Shown: positions 44,638 to 52,149 of the stretch, piece after piece
Layout: each line of letters opens with the position of its first letter
How positions within the stretch are numbered: position 1 is the stretch's first letter
Assembly (NCBI GenBank): GCA_016840945.1
Contig: JAEORJ010000267.1
Span: 1 to 52,259 of the forward strand
Reading direction: 5' to 3'
Origin: Candidatus Gerdarchaeota archaeon
Lineage (GTDB): Archaea > Asgardarchaeota > Heimdallarchaeia > JABLTI01
Length of the DNA stretch: 52,259 nt
Notes under the pieces: generated by a model
Databases searched by the model: none
The model's input: the letters and a program-made list of their open reading frames with translations, nothing else
What the model was told of the DNA's origin: nothing
Made by a program: the position numbers and the translations under genes

Positions 44638-45000
44638 TTATTCATTTGGCGTTTCTTTTTGTGGTATAAAGAATGTTTTTGAGACATCAACCATACCAAC
44701 AATAAACAAAGATGCTAAAACAGGGAATAGAAGTAATGTCAAATATAATAATCGTGAATTACCTAGCTCATTTGCTCCACCAAAAGTGAACCAGCTGGCA
44801 ATATCATCCCAGAATCTAAAATATAAGAAGAATCCAGCAAATAATATGAATAAACCAATTAACTTTAGGATATCCTTTATTGAAACACGATCTCTTAGAG
44901 TTTTAGCTTCTTCTTCCTCAAAGTATTCCCATTCTTCTTCCTCTTCTTCATCTTCATAATCATCGAAATCATCGTCGACGTTGTCATCATTGGGATTCAT
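44638..45000 (-). CDS. small membrane protein with acidic N-terminus
   Basis: This 120-residue protein starts with a nearly all-acidic segment (about 3-32, Asp/Glu runs such as DDYEDEEEEEE), followed by two transmembrane helices (LIGLFILFAGFFLYFRF; LYLTLLLFPVLASLFIVGMV). It has a clean ATG start with TTGAGGAAG upstream and lies directly downstream of the FG-GAP surface protein on the same strand, 46 bases apart. Function unknown; a charge-based association with a basic partner is speculation. Confidence 0.6.
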   Translation of the reverse strand: MNPNDDNVDDDFDDYEDEEEEEEWEYFEEEEAKTLRDRVSIKDILKLIGLFILFAGFFLYFRFWDDIASWFTFGGANELGNSRLLYLTLLLFPVLASLFIVGMVDVSKTFFIPQKETPNE

Positions 45001-45046
45001 GGTTCTTCCTCAATCAAATTTTCATCGTATAACAACTTGTTTTAAT

Positions 45047-46834
45047 TTACTGTTTAAAAAAGTTGTTTTTTATTCTCTTTCTCAAGTTCTTTCTTTTCTT
45101 TTTTCGTTCAAGAATAATGATTACTGCAATGGCAAAAGTGGGGATAATTAATAAACCAAAAAAGCTATTAACAAAGATTACTTCTTCCGTAGTTGTTGGG
45201 GGGTCATTAGGATCATTAGGATCTGTACCTGCAATCATTTCTTCCTTATCCGTAAAACCATCATCATCCGAATCTGCATCTCTGGGATCTGTAATGAATC
45301 CATCTAAACCAATGGATACTTCTTCTTGATCGTCAAGTCCATCTTCATCACTATCATTTTTATAATAAAACGTATGATAAATCATCAATTCATCGTAATT
45401 CGTTAAACCATCAATATCATTATCATTAAATGCATCGTAGATTAAAGGATCTAATCCAACTTGTACTTCTTGTCCATCCGGAAGTGAATCATCATCTGAA
45501 TCTATATCAGATTTATTGGTCCCATAATATTCTTCAGTTAAATCATCAAGGTAATCACTATCTGAATCAATAAATCCAGTATGGTGTAGAGCTCCTTTAA
45601 AACAATACCACGGTGTTATTCCGCTTGAACTTACACCAGATAAACCTAAACAATAAATCTTATTATCAAATGATCCAAACAACACTTCTAAAATGCCATC
45701 TGCATCTAAATCAGCGACTGCTGGAGAACTTGAAATCCAATCCCCTGTTGTAAAGCTAAATTCTAAACCTCCAATATGATTTAAACAGTAAAGCTTGCTA
45801 TCATATGATCCCACTAAAATTTCTAAAGTGTCATCTCCATCCAAATCAGCTATAGCAGGAGAAGACCAAATCCTATCTCCTGTTGTATAGCTCCATTCTA
45901 GAGTTCCAGTATGACTAAAACAATAAAGCTTATTGTCACAGGATCCCACTAATATTTCTAATACCCCATCATTGTCAATATCAGCTACTGCAGGAGAAGA
46001 TGCTACATAATATCCTGTTGTATAGCTCCATTCTACTCCTCCAGTATGATTAAAGCAATAGAATTTGTAATCAAATGATCCTACTAATATTTCTAATGTG
46101 CCATCACCATTCAAATCAACTATAGCAGGTGAAGAAACAAAAGAATCAGTTGTTGTATAATTCCATTCTTCAATTCCTTGATGGCTAATACATAAAATTG
46201 TGTTAAGATGCTTACATAATATCTCAAGTGTATCATCACCATCTAAATCAGCTACAGATACAGTTCCCCCTCCTAGGAAATAGCTCCATTCTACACCACC
46301 TGTATGATTAAAACAGTAAAGATGAGCATCATGTGATCCAATTAGCACTTCAAGAGCGCCATCATGATCTACGTCCGCAATAGTAGGAGAAGCATCGATA
46401 AAATAACCTGTTTCATAATCCCATTCTAATTCCAAACTATGATTCAAACAGTAAAATTTGTGATCCCATGAACCAATTAAAACTTCAAGGGTTCCATCAC
46501 CATTCAAATCCCCTATTGCAGGAGATGAACTAATACTATCTTCAGTCAAATAGCTCCATACAGAATTACCTAAATGATCAAAACAGTAAATATTATCATC
46601 CCATGACCCTACAATTACCTCAAAAAGGCCATCTCTATTTAAATCAGCAACTGCAGGAGAGGACTGGATATCGCTACCAACAGTATAACACCATTTTTCA
46701 TAAAAACCAATTGCTTGTGGGTGATAATCTGGTTCTATGTCATTTCCAGGAATTGCTTTTGTATCAAGCAAGAAAATAAATAATAAATTAATTAATATTA
46801 TTAAACAGAAATAGCTTTTAATCCGATTTTTCAT
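45047..46834 (-). CDS. surface protein: FG-GAP-type propeller plus Ca2+ repeats and TM anchor
   Basis: This 595-residue protein has a signal-peptide-like N-terminus (about 5-27). About eight repeats of 44-45 residues follow, of the type SSPAVADLDGDGTLEILVGS with Trp-Ser-Tyr before and YCFNHTG after, forming an FG-GAP/PQQ-like propeller (about 45-400) in which DLDGD loops may bind calcium. Thrombospondin-3-like repeats run to about 545 (DADSDDDGFTDKEE). One transmembrane helix and a basic RKKKRK tail close it. A run of seven G sits before the ATG as Shine-Dalgarno. It is the third protein with this calcium rod in the window. Function: surface attachment or sensing, inferred. Confidence 0.8.
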   Translation of the reverse strand: MKNRIKSYFCLIILINLLFIFLLDTKAIPGNDIEPDYHPQAIGFYEKWCYTVGSDIQSSPAVADLNRDGLFEVIVGSWDDNIYCFDHLGNSVWSYLTEDSISSSPAIGDLNGDGTLEVLIGSWDHKFYCLNHSLELEWDYETGYFIDASPTIADVDHDGALEVLIGSHDAHLYCFNHTGGVEWSYFLGGGTVSVADLDGDDTLEILCKHLNTILCISHQGIEEWNYTTTDSFVSSPAIVDLNGDGTLEILVGSFDYKFYCFNHTGGVEWSYTTGYYVASSPAVADIDNDGVLEILVGSCDNKLYCFSHTGTLEWSYTTGDRIWSSPAIADLDGDDTLEILVGSYDSKLYCLNHIGGLEFSFTTGDWISSSPAVADLDADGILEVLFGSFDNKIYCLGLSGVSSSGITPWYCFKGALHHTGFIDSDSDYLDDLTEEYYGTNKSDIDSDDDSLPDGQEVQVGLDPLIYDAFNDNDIDGLTNYDELMIYHTFYYKNDSDEDGLDDQEEVSIGLDGFITDPRDADSDDDGFTDKEEMIAGTDPNDPNDPPTTTEEVIFVNSFFGLLIIPTFAIAVIIILERKKKRKNLRKRIKNNFFKQ

Positions 46835-46916
46835 TTATTACCCCCCCTTTGTTATTATTATATGTATAATGTTATTTTTTTTAGATTAATTTTTCGGTAA
46901 ACTCATTCTCACTTCT

Positions 46917-47607
46917 ATGACGTTATTAACTCGAGTTTTGAAATATATTATTCTCAGTATAAAGATCATTAGAGGTAAATCTCGAGATCATTGTGAAAAA
47001 TATTCTAATCGCTGGCATTGGTACAATGATAAACTAAAAAAGATTTTTCAAAAGCAAACTAATCAACGAAAGGATTTCCAACATAAAATAAGTAAGAAGA
47101 TTATTGAAAATACCAAAGCTCATACTATCATTATTGGTGATTTAAATGCAAAACAAATGAGCCGAAAAGCAAAAGGTGATAAGAAAGATAAAAAAACTTT
47201 CATCGTAGTAACCACAACAGCGATGTAATTAGCGCTTTGCGAGATTTTTAACCTACAAAGCTGAAAGAGAAGGTAAGAGAGTAATAAAAATCAGAGAAAG
47301 AAGGATAACCAAACGATGTAGTTATTGTGGGAAGAAAGAGCAACGAAGGTTGAGTGAGAGAGTTATTATATGTGATAAGTGCGGATTAGTGATTGACCGA
47401 GATGTTAATGCCATTGTAAATATTTTGCAGAGATTCTTTGCCATTCTTTCACTATCACACGAACACCCTTTGGTCGGGCAGCAGCTTTTGAAGGATTTTC
47501 GGGAGCTGTTTTTTGCGATACAATGTTGGAATAACCAACAGACAGCCAACTGTAAAATGAGGGTTTCTCCAGTAATGGAGTTAGAATGGACTCGCACAGA
47601 ATCTTGA
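46917..47607 (+). pseudogene. tnpB: remnant of TnpB (IS200/IS605-type) RNA-guided nuclease
   Basis: Two reading frames in different phases hold the C-terminal half of a TnpB. The first (46917-47228) has DKLKKIFQKQ and the RuvC segment IIIGDLNAKQM. The second (about 47245-47607) has FLTYKAEREGKRVIKI, the zinc ribbon CSYCG...CDKCG, and the last RuvC motif DRDVNAIVNI. A stop codon and a missing stretch lie between them, and the N-terminal half with the first catalytic aspartate is absent. A normal TnpB has about 400 residues; here about 230 remain. It is inactive. No TnpA gene or clean terminal repeats are visible. Confidence 0.75.
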
Positions 47608-47728
47608 AAAAGATAGACCAAAAAAGTTGTTTTTCTTCTATCTTTCTCTTCAATTTTTTTTCTTTTTTGTTTGGTTTATTTTATTAAGGGGTTTAAGCTA
47701 CTATTAATATGTTTTAGGAGGATTTCTT

Positions 47729-48400
47729 TTGTCTCCCTTAGGTTCAAAAAAGAGAAAGATTTCATGTAAATTTTGCAATAAGAATGCTGATTATATTGAT
47801 ATCTATAATGATTTTTTCTGCCCAAATTGCTTGAGATTTCAATCTGAGATGTCATCATCTGAAGGTAATATTCTACCTGTAATGAAATTAAAGAGTTATA
47901 ACTTTACAACTCAAAAATATGCATATTTTATTTATAATGAGTTGAATTCCAAAATAGGCTCTTGTGAAAGGAGAGATCTTAGCAAATATATTAGTAAAAA
48001 GGATTATAATATAAGATACTACTTTTTCAATGATATTAATCGAATTATTGCTTCTTTGGATGGTAAAACAACTAACGAATTGAAGGATTCCAATGCTTCT
48101 TGGCAGATTTATGACTATGGCCGTTTATTGCGTGGTGAGATAAAGTACATTGTCGAATCTGATTCTTGGCAGATTTTAGATAGCGAGAAAAACGTTATCG
48201 CTTTAAGAGATCCAAGAGATGAACAAGCCGCACTAAAAACTGCTCGTCAATTCACAATTATTGATGCTAATAATTCTGAAAATCAGTTGTTTCAAATTAT
48301 ACGAAAAACTGGCTTCCAATTAAAAATCAATTCTAGTGAAGTTGATCCACACATAGCTTGGGCTACTGTTATTGCAATTCATCGCAAATACTATCTTTAA
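47729..48400 (+). CDS. zinc-ribbon protein with possible LURP-one/scramblase-like domain
   Basis: This 223-residue protein starts at TTG with a perfect AGGAGG seven bases upstream. Residues 13-34 are a zinc ribbon (CKFCNKNAD...CPNC). The second half resembles the LURP-one/tubby C-terminal fold (WQIYDYGRLLRGEIKY, then SWQILDSEKNVIALRD), though a search is needed. There are no membrane helices. Its stop overlaps the Bud32 gene end by 4 bases in convergent orientation. Function unknown. Confidence 0.55.
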   Translation: MSPLGSKKRKISCKFCNKNADYIDIYNDFFCPNCLRFQSEMSSSEGNILPVMKLKSYNFTTQKYAYFIYNELNSKIGSCERRDLSKYISKKDYNIRYYFFNDINRIIASLDGKTTNELKDSNASWQIYDYGRLLRGEIKYIVESDSWQILDSEKNVIALRDPRDEQAALKTARQFTIIDANNSENQLFQIIRKTGFQLKINSSEVDPHIAWATVIAIHRKYYL

Positions 48401-49026
48401 ATTCTATCTGAATATCTCCCTCGAGTGGAGATTTCAATAACTTTTTGCTCTATCAATTCACCAATGGGTGATATCTCTTTATAGCCATTTAGAATTGCTT
48501 TCCAGCCATCATTAAATATTTCAATATGTGTACTTTGGAATGCTCGTTCAAGTAAATACATATCTATCCCAAAATCCTCTTCTCTATTTGAAATATAACC
48601 GAGTCCAAAATCAATAAAGGCTAATTTATTGTTGTTTGTCCTCAAAATATTAGATGTAGTTAAATCTCCATGAACAATGTTTGCTAGGTGGAGATAAGCT
48701 ATATTCTTCCCAATTTTTCTGCAAATATCAATTTGGTTATTTTTTGATAACTTTGGTATTAATGTTTTAAGAATTTCCCCATTAATATATTCCATAACAA
48801 TTGTGGTGTTTCCCATATCTATTTCATATATTATTGGTACTCTTACTCCAGCTTCTTTAGCTCTTGCCAGTAATCTCGCTTCATGATTTGTTCGTTGAGT
48901 TCTAAAATAATTATCTAATTCCTTAATTCGATATTTTTTAGGTAATCTAGTTTTATATAATGCAGGACTTCCAAACCAATCTTTAAGAAATAATTTTGAT
49001 TCAGCTCCACGAAAATCCTCTTTCAT
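48397..49026 (-). CDS. bud32: KEOPS-complex protein kinase Bud32
   Basis: This roughly 209-residue kinase of the Bud32/PRPK family has an early lysine in LYKTRLPKKYR, HGDLTTSNIL (catalytic loop, about 132), IDFGLG (DFG motif, about 152) and the characteristic C-terminal RGRYSDR. It is part of KEOPS, which makes t6A37 in tRNA with Kae1. Kae1 is not in this window. I chose ATG at 49026, preceded by AGGTG, over the GTG nine bases earlier. It is last in the Rpo7-Spt4-DPCK-S24e-S27ae cluster, a conserved archaeal order. Confidence 0.9.
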   Translation of the reverse strand: MKEDFRGAESKLFLKDWFGSPALYKTRLPKKYRIKELDNYFRTQRTNHEARLLARAKEAGVRVPIIYEIDMGNTTIVMEYINGEILKTLIPKLSKNNQIDICRKIGKNIAYLHLANIVHGDLTTSNILRTNNNKLAFIDFGLGYISNREEDFGIDMYLLERAFQSTHIEIFNDGWKAILNGYKEISPIGELIEQKVIEISTRGRYSDRI

Positions 49027-49135
49027 TTTATACACCTAATACATTACTGAAAGAATACTACTAGTTAAAAATAGTGCTCTTTTAGTATTCTTTCAAGACT
49101 TTTTGATCTTAATTTAAGTAAAGTAGAAAGGGTGT

Positions 49136-49309
49136 TTATTTCCCTTTTGATTTATATTCAGTATAATTACAATAACCGCAAGTTCTTCTATCCTTATGTT
49201 CAGCAAGATAGTTTCCTTTGCATCTTGGGCATTCTTTTCTTAGTCTGCTTATACCTGATTTTTCTACTTTGTAATATTTCCAAACTTCTTGATTCTTTTG
49301 TTTTGGCAT
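49136..49309 (-). CDS. rps27ae: small ribosomal subunit protein S27ae
   Basis: This 57-residue basic protein has the S27ae zinc finger ([21 protein letters not shown], two CxxC pairs) and the [10 protein letters not shown] start segment. It corresponds to the ribosomal part of the eukaryotic ubiquitin-S27a fusion. It lies between S24e (28 bases upstream) and Bud32 on the same strand, in the conserved archaeal cluster. ATG start is clear; the protein ends EYKSKGK. Confidence 0.95.
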   Translation of the reverse strand: MPKQKNQEVWKYYKVEKSGISRLRKECPRCKGNYLAEHKDRRTCGYCNYTEYKSKGK

Positions 49310-49336
49310 AATAGTAACCTCAATTTGATTGATTTA

Positions 49337-49633
49337 TTATGAACTTTCTTCTTTTTGTTTTGGTATATTTCTTTTAATTAAATATGCGGGTTCTACCTTT
49401 TGCATGTTTTCAAGTGAAGTATATGCATGAGCCATTCCATGACTTAACTTGCTACCAGTTTGCTGATGAATTCCGGTTATAATTAAAAGATTTTCATCAT
49501 GATTGAGTAATGCTGCTAATTTAGATTTTACATCAAATCTTTTTTGAGTTTCATTTTCAGCCTCAATTTCAAATTTGACTTCTTGTCTATCTAGCAATTT
49601 ATTAGTTTTTTTCTCTACTATTTTGATCTTCAT
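49337..49633 (-). CDS. rps24e: small ribosomal subunit protein S24e
   Basis: This 98-residue protein has the S24e pattern: KIVEKKTNKLLDRQEVKF at the N-terminus, LAALLNHDENLLIITGI in the middle and the AYTSLENMQKVEP segment. Its ATG lies 32 bases before the end of the upstream dephospho-CoA kinase gene, so the two overlap and are translated together. S27ae follows. It is a component of the 30S subunit shared with eukaryotes. Confidence 0.95.
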   Translation of the reverse strand: MKIKIVEKKTNKLLDRQEVKFEIEAENETQKRFDVKSKLAALLNHDENLLIITGIHQQTGSKLSHGMAHAYTSLENMQKVEPAYLIKRNIPKQKEESS

Positions 49634-50186
49634 TTCTCTCGACCTTCATCCGTTCGATGAATTTCATACATTTGAATTTTGTGTTTGCTGTTACTTTTAT
49701 TAGGACAATTCCTTCATAAGGTTGACCATAGACAACAAATGATCCTTCAGGTGCTTCTATTACTGCTGGTAGAACAAGTAAATCTTCTTCACCTTCCACC
49801 ATTAACACCAATGGTTTTTTCTTACTTCTTTGCTGTTGTTTAATAGCTTTCCTTATTTGTTTCCATGATTTAACAGTTATAACCGCGGGTGGATTCTTTA
49901 TCTTTATTACTTTTGCGTTATGAATTGAGATTTCCTCATATGGTTTTCTAAGATTTATTCTGTCAATTATCGCGATATCAGCTATAAATCCAGACTTTAA
50001 CGCATCATTAACGCAAAAATCTCCTACTAATATAACTAATGGTGGTTTTTCTTTTTTATATCGCCTAATTAACTCTTGTGATGGTTCTTTTGTGATTAGT
50101 TCTCCTAAAGGCTCTTTTAATTCATCTCTTAATTCCTCGGGTAAAATTAGATTGTGAGAAATAGATGAACTCTGAGATTTATGCAT
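49602..50186 (-). CDS. GTP-dependent dephospho-CoA kinase
   Basis: This 194-residue enzyme of the archaeal DUF359/COG1909 family finishes coenzyme A synthesis, phosphorylating dephospho-CoA with GTP. Recognisable segments are LVGDFCVNDALKSGF (about 54-68), IAIIDRINLRKPYEEIS and GEEDLLVLPAVIEAPEGSFVVYGQP (starting at about 137). It sits between Spt4 and S24e, its usual place in archaea, and overlaps the S24e start by 32 bases. ATG start. Confidence 0.93.
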   Translation of the reverse strand: MHKSQSSSISHNLILPEELRDELKEPLGELITKEPSQELIRRYKKEKPPLVILVGDFCVNDALKSGFIADIAIIDRINLRKPYEEISIHNAKVIKIKNPPAVITVKSWKQIRKAIKQQQRSKKKPLVLMVEGEEDLLVLPAVIEAPEGSFVVYGQPYEGIVLIKVTANTKFKCMKFIERMKVERNEDQNSREKN

Positions 50187-50220
50187 TGTAAAACGACCAA
50201 TTAAGAATCATAATTAATAA

Positions 50221-50248
50221 CAAAAAAAGGGGTTCTTTTAACGAACCC
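50221..50248 (-). terminator. hairpin plus T-run at the end of spt4
   Basis: GGGTTC and GAACCC pair over the last codons and stop of the Spt4 gene on the minus strand, followed by CTTTTTTTG. It would end or attenuate the Rpo7-Spt4 transcript before the dephospho-CoA kinase gene. Confidence 0.6.
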
Positions 50249-50423
50249 TTAAGGCATAAGTGCCTGGTTTTTTAATATTTAATTTCTTAGCGATTTCAGA
50301 ATGTTCAGGATCTATGATGTGAACTTCACCAGAATAATCTTTTGAGAAGTTATGAGTTTTACAATTTGGACATTGATTTCCTTCTTCAACAATTCTATGA
50401 CAAGTCTTACATGCTTTAGCCAT
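50238..50423 (-). CDS. spt4: transcription elongation factor Spt4
   Basis: This 61-residue protein starts MAKACKTCHRIVEEGNQCPNC and has the Spt4 zinc ribbon (CKTC...CPNC) followed by DYSGEVHIIDPEHSEIAKKL and a final GTYALRVR. It pairs with Spt5 and clamps RNA polymerase to increase processivity. I chose ATG at 50423, with GGTGAT upstream, over the GTG three codons earlier. It lies 15 bases downstream of Rpo7, the usual archaeal order. Confidence 0.93.
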   Translation of the reverse strand: MAKACKTCHRIVEEGNQCPNCKTHNFSKDYSGEVHIIDPEHSEIAKKLNIKKPGTYALRVR

Positions 50424-50438
50424 TTTTATCACCTAGTA

Positions 50439-51086
50439 TTATTCCTTAGTGGACTTTTTAGAGCTTGAAGACGAGGTTTTCTTAGTTGAGCTTTTCTTAT
50501 CAGAGTCTTCTTCTTTGGAATCATCTTTCTTACTTTTATCGGATTTTGGTTTAGATCCTTTCTTCCATTCTTCTATCCAGCTCTCAACTCCTAAACCAGC
50601 TTGTCGCATTGTCACACCTACTCGAATCTGTGATTTACCAATAGTGACTGCTATTATACGAGCTCTTACCCTATCTCCAACTGAAATGGATTTTCCACTT
50701 TCTCTTCCAAGAAGTCTACCATCAGAGTAAGAATAAAAGTCATCAGCAACTTGACTAACATGACATAAAGCATCAATACATCCTAATCTTAGAAAGATAC
50801 CAAAATCAGTTACTTCTACTACATCGCCAATAACAAACTCACGATCCTCTGGCAAGTAGTTTAAGGTAGTAAATATAACATCATAAAATGCTGCTCCATC
50901 ACCCGGAACAAGTCTACCTGGACCAATTTCCAAGAGATCTACAACAACAATCGTTAGCCCTAAATCTTTACTAATAGTGCCTTCGAAGGTCTCTCTGCAA
51001 ATCTCTAGAACAACTTCTTCCAAGTCTTCACCAAATCTATTTGGAACAACTCGAATAGTATCTCGAACTTCAGCTACGTAATACAT
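50439..51086 (-). CDS. rpo7: RNA polymerase subunit Rpo7 (RpoE1/E')
   Basis: This 215-residue protein has the Rpo7 N-terminal tip domain (MYYVAEVRDTIRVVPNRFGE) and a C-terminal S1/OB fold (EVTDFGIFLRLGCIDALCHV, with IRVGVTMRQAGLG). It partners with Rpo4 to form the stalk of archaeal RNA polymerase. After residue 175 it has an unusual tail of about 40 residues rich in Ser, Lys and Asp. The ATG is seven bases after AGGAGA and a hairpin touches that site. Confidence 0.93.
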   Translation of the reverse strand: MYYVAEVRDTIRVVPNRFGEDLEEVVLEICRETFEGTISKDLGLTIVVVDLLEIGPGRLVPGDGAAFYDVIFTTLNYLPEDREFVIGDVVEVTDFGIFLRLGCIDALCHVSQVADDFYSYSDGRLLGRESGKSISVGDRVRARIIAVTIGKSQIRVGVTMRQAGLGVESWIEEWKKGSKPKSDKSKKDDSKEEDSDKKSSTKKTSSSSSKKSTKE

Positions 51087-51093
51087 GCACTTG

Positions 51094-51115
51094 TCTCCTA
51101 CTGGCTTTTACCAGT
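51094..51115 (-). promoter_or_regulatory. Rpo7 Shine-Dalgarno with an abutting hairpin
   Basis: On the minus strand ACTGG and CCAGT pair around a 6-base loop, directly followed by AGGAGA, seven bases before the Rpo7 ATG. The stem touches the ribosome-binding site and might modulate translation; no T-run follows, so it is not a terminator. Confidence 0.4.
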
Positions 51116-51174
51116 TTTTCCCTGCCTATGCTCCTTGCCTTCTCTCTCTATGAGCTGGATTACACTCTCCTGAG

Positions 51175-52149
51175 TTAGCTTTGTTCATGGTCAAGGATTA
51201 GATGCATCTCAGCATCTTTAGCACTTTTGCAGAGGTATTTATTCTTTTGTATTTCTCCGCTTGAAGTTGCTGATGACGAGATTCGTTTTTTAGTCTTTTG
51301 GTTGCTATTTCTATTGATTATTTCTCCTTTTGTTATTACTATTTTTCCTCTTAGATAGTCGTTTATCGCTAAATTGACCATTAGAAGCAAATGATTTCTC
51401 AAGCTACTATAACTATAAGTCATTGATTCCACTATTCGTTTTAACTCCTCTGAATTGTAAATGTAATTATATAATTTATAAGCAGAATGTTGTCTTTCTT
51501 CTATTTCTTCTCTCAATTTTTCGAAGGAAATTTCTCCATTTAGATAATCGTATCTTGTTAGTGTTTGATATGGTTTTTTCCTTGTTATTAATGCTGCTAG
51601 GTGGTCATAATATTTCACTAATGGTAATAATTGATTTTTCCTTTCCTCTCCGTTGTGATGGTTTAAACAAGCTTCTTTTATTTCCTCATCTTTAATTGTT
51701 ATTTCTTTGAATATTTTGCTTGGATGTTTCTCTGTTTTAACAAAGTCATGAAGCATTAATGCTATGAGTAACTTTTGTAATTCCTCCTGATAATTTGGTC
51801 CTAATCCTTTTCTTATTTTTAATTTTTTTCTCTTTGGTTCTTGTTGTTTTTGCTGATATTGTTCTTCTCGATAATTTAACCACTTTACTTTTCCGAACCC
51901 TTCTGTTGTTTTCTTCCCTAAATAATCTCGACATAAGAAGCTACGTATGTTTTTTCTTCCTCGCTCTTCGTTCCTATCAATGGTTGTTACTCGAACGTAT
52001 CCTTTGTAGGCTAGTAATTTTATTGGTGCTTTTCGTTCCCCTTTGGTTAATTTCCCTACATAAGTGCATAGTGGTTTTTTATCTGTTTCAAGATCCCTGA
52101 TTATCTTACACCAGCATTGCCCTTTTTTAATTAAAGTAGCAGAAACCAT
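51175..52149 (-). CDS. unrecognised protein with RAMP-like glycine loop and HD-like segment
   Basis: The reading frame from ATG 52149 gives about 324 residues. The first 90 residues are strand-rich and end in CRDYLGKKTTEGFGKVKWL, which resembles the glycine-rich loop of RAMP/Cas6-type proteins. A basic linker follows, then a helical part with LLIALMLHDFVKTEKHPS and CLNHHNGEER, then LVKYYDHLAAL, as in HD-type phosphohydrolases. The frame stays open 36 bases further upstream, but that extension is antisense to a surface-protein domain, so I start at the ATG. The cysteine and basic content is unlike its neighbours. No cas gene or CRISPR array accompanies it. Function unknown. Confidence 0.45.
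   Translation of the reverse strand: MVSATLIKKGQCWCKIIRDLETDKKPLCTYVGKLTKGERKAPIKLLAYKGYVRVTTIDRNEERGRKNIRSFLCRDYLGKKTTEGFGKVKWLNYREEQYQQKQQEPKRKKLKIRKGLGPNYQEELQKLLIALMLHDFVKTEKHPSKIFKEITIKDEEIKEACLNHHNGEERKNQLLPLVKYYDHLAALITRKKPYQTLTRYDYLNGEISFEKLREEIEERQHSAYKLYNYIYNSEELKRIVESMTYSYSSLRNHLLLMVNLAINDYLRGKIVITKGEIINRNSNQKTKKRISSSATSSGEIQKNKYLCKSAKDAEMHLILDHEQS

Noticed and set aside
45600..46720. Regularly spaced similar DNA units, superficially like a CRISPR array
   Set aside because: They are in phase with the FG-GAP coding repeats (about 44-45 codons), not short palindromic repeats with unique spacers, and they translate cleanly.
46917..47607. Active TnpB nuclease
   Set aside because: The first RuvC aspartate region and N-terminal half are absent and the remaining halves are in different phases.
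50449..50730. Plus-strand frame opposite Rpo7
   Set aside because: Antisense to the charged Rpo7 tail and S1 domain; composition is a codon mirror.
51175..52149. Cas3- or Cas10-type CRISPR effector reading
   Set aside because: Only an HD-like segment and a glycine loop are visible; no helicase, palm or cas neighbours, and no array.
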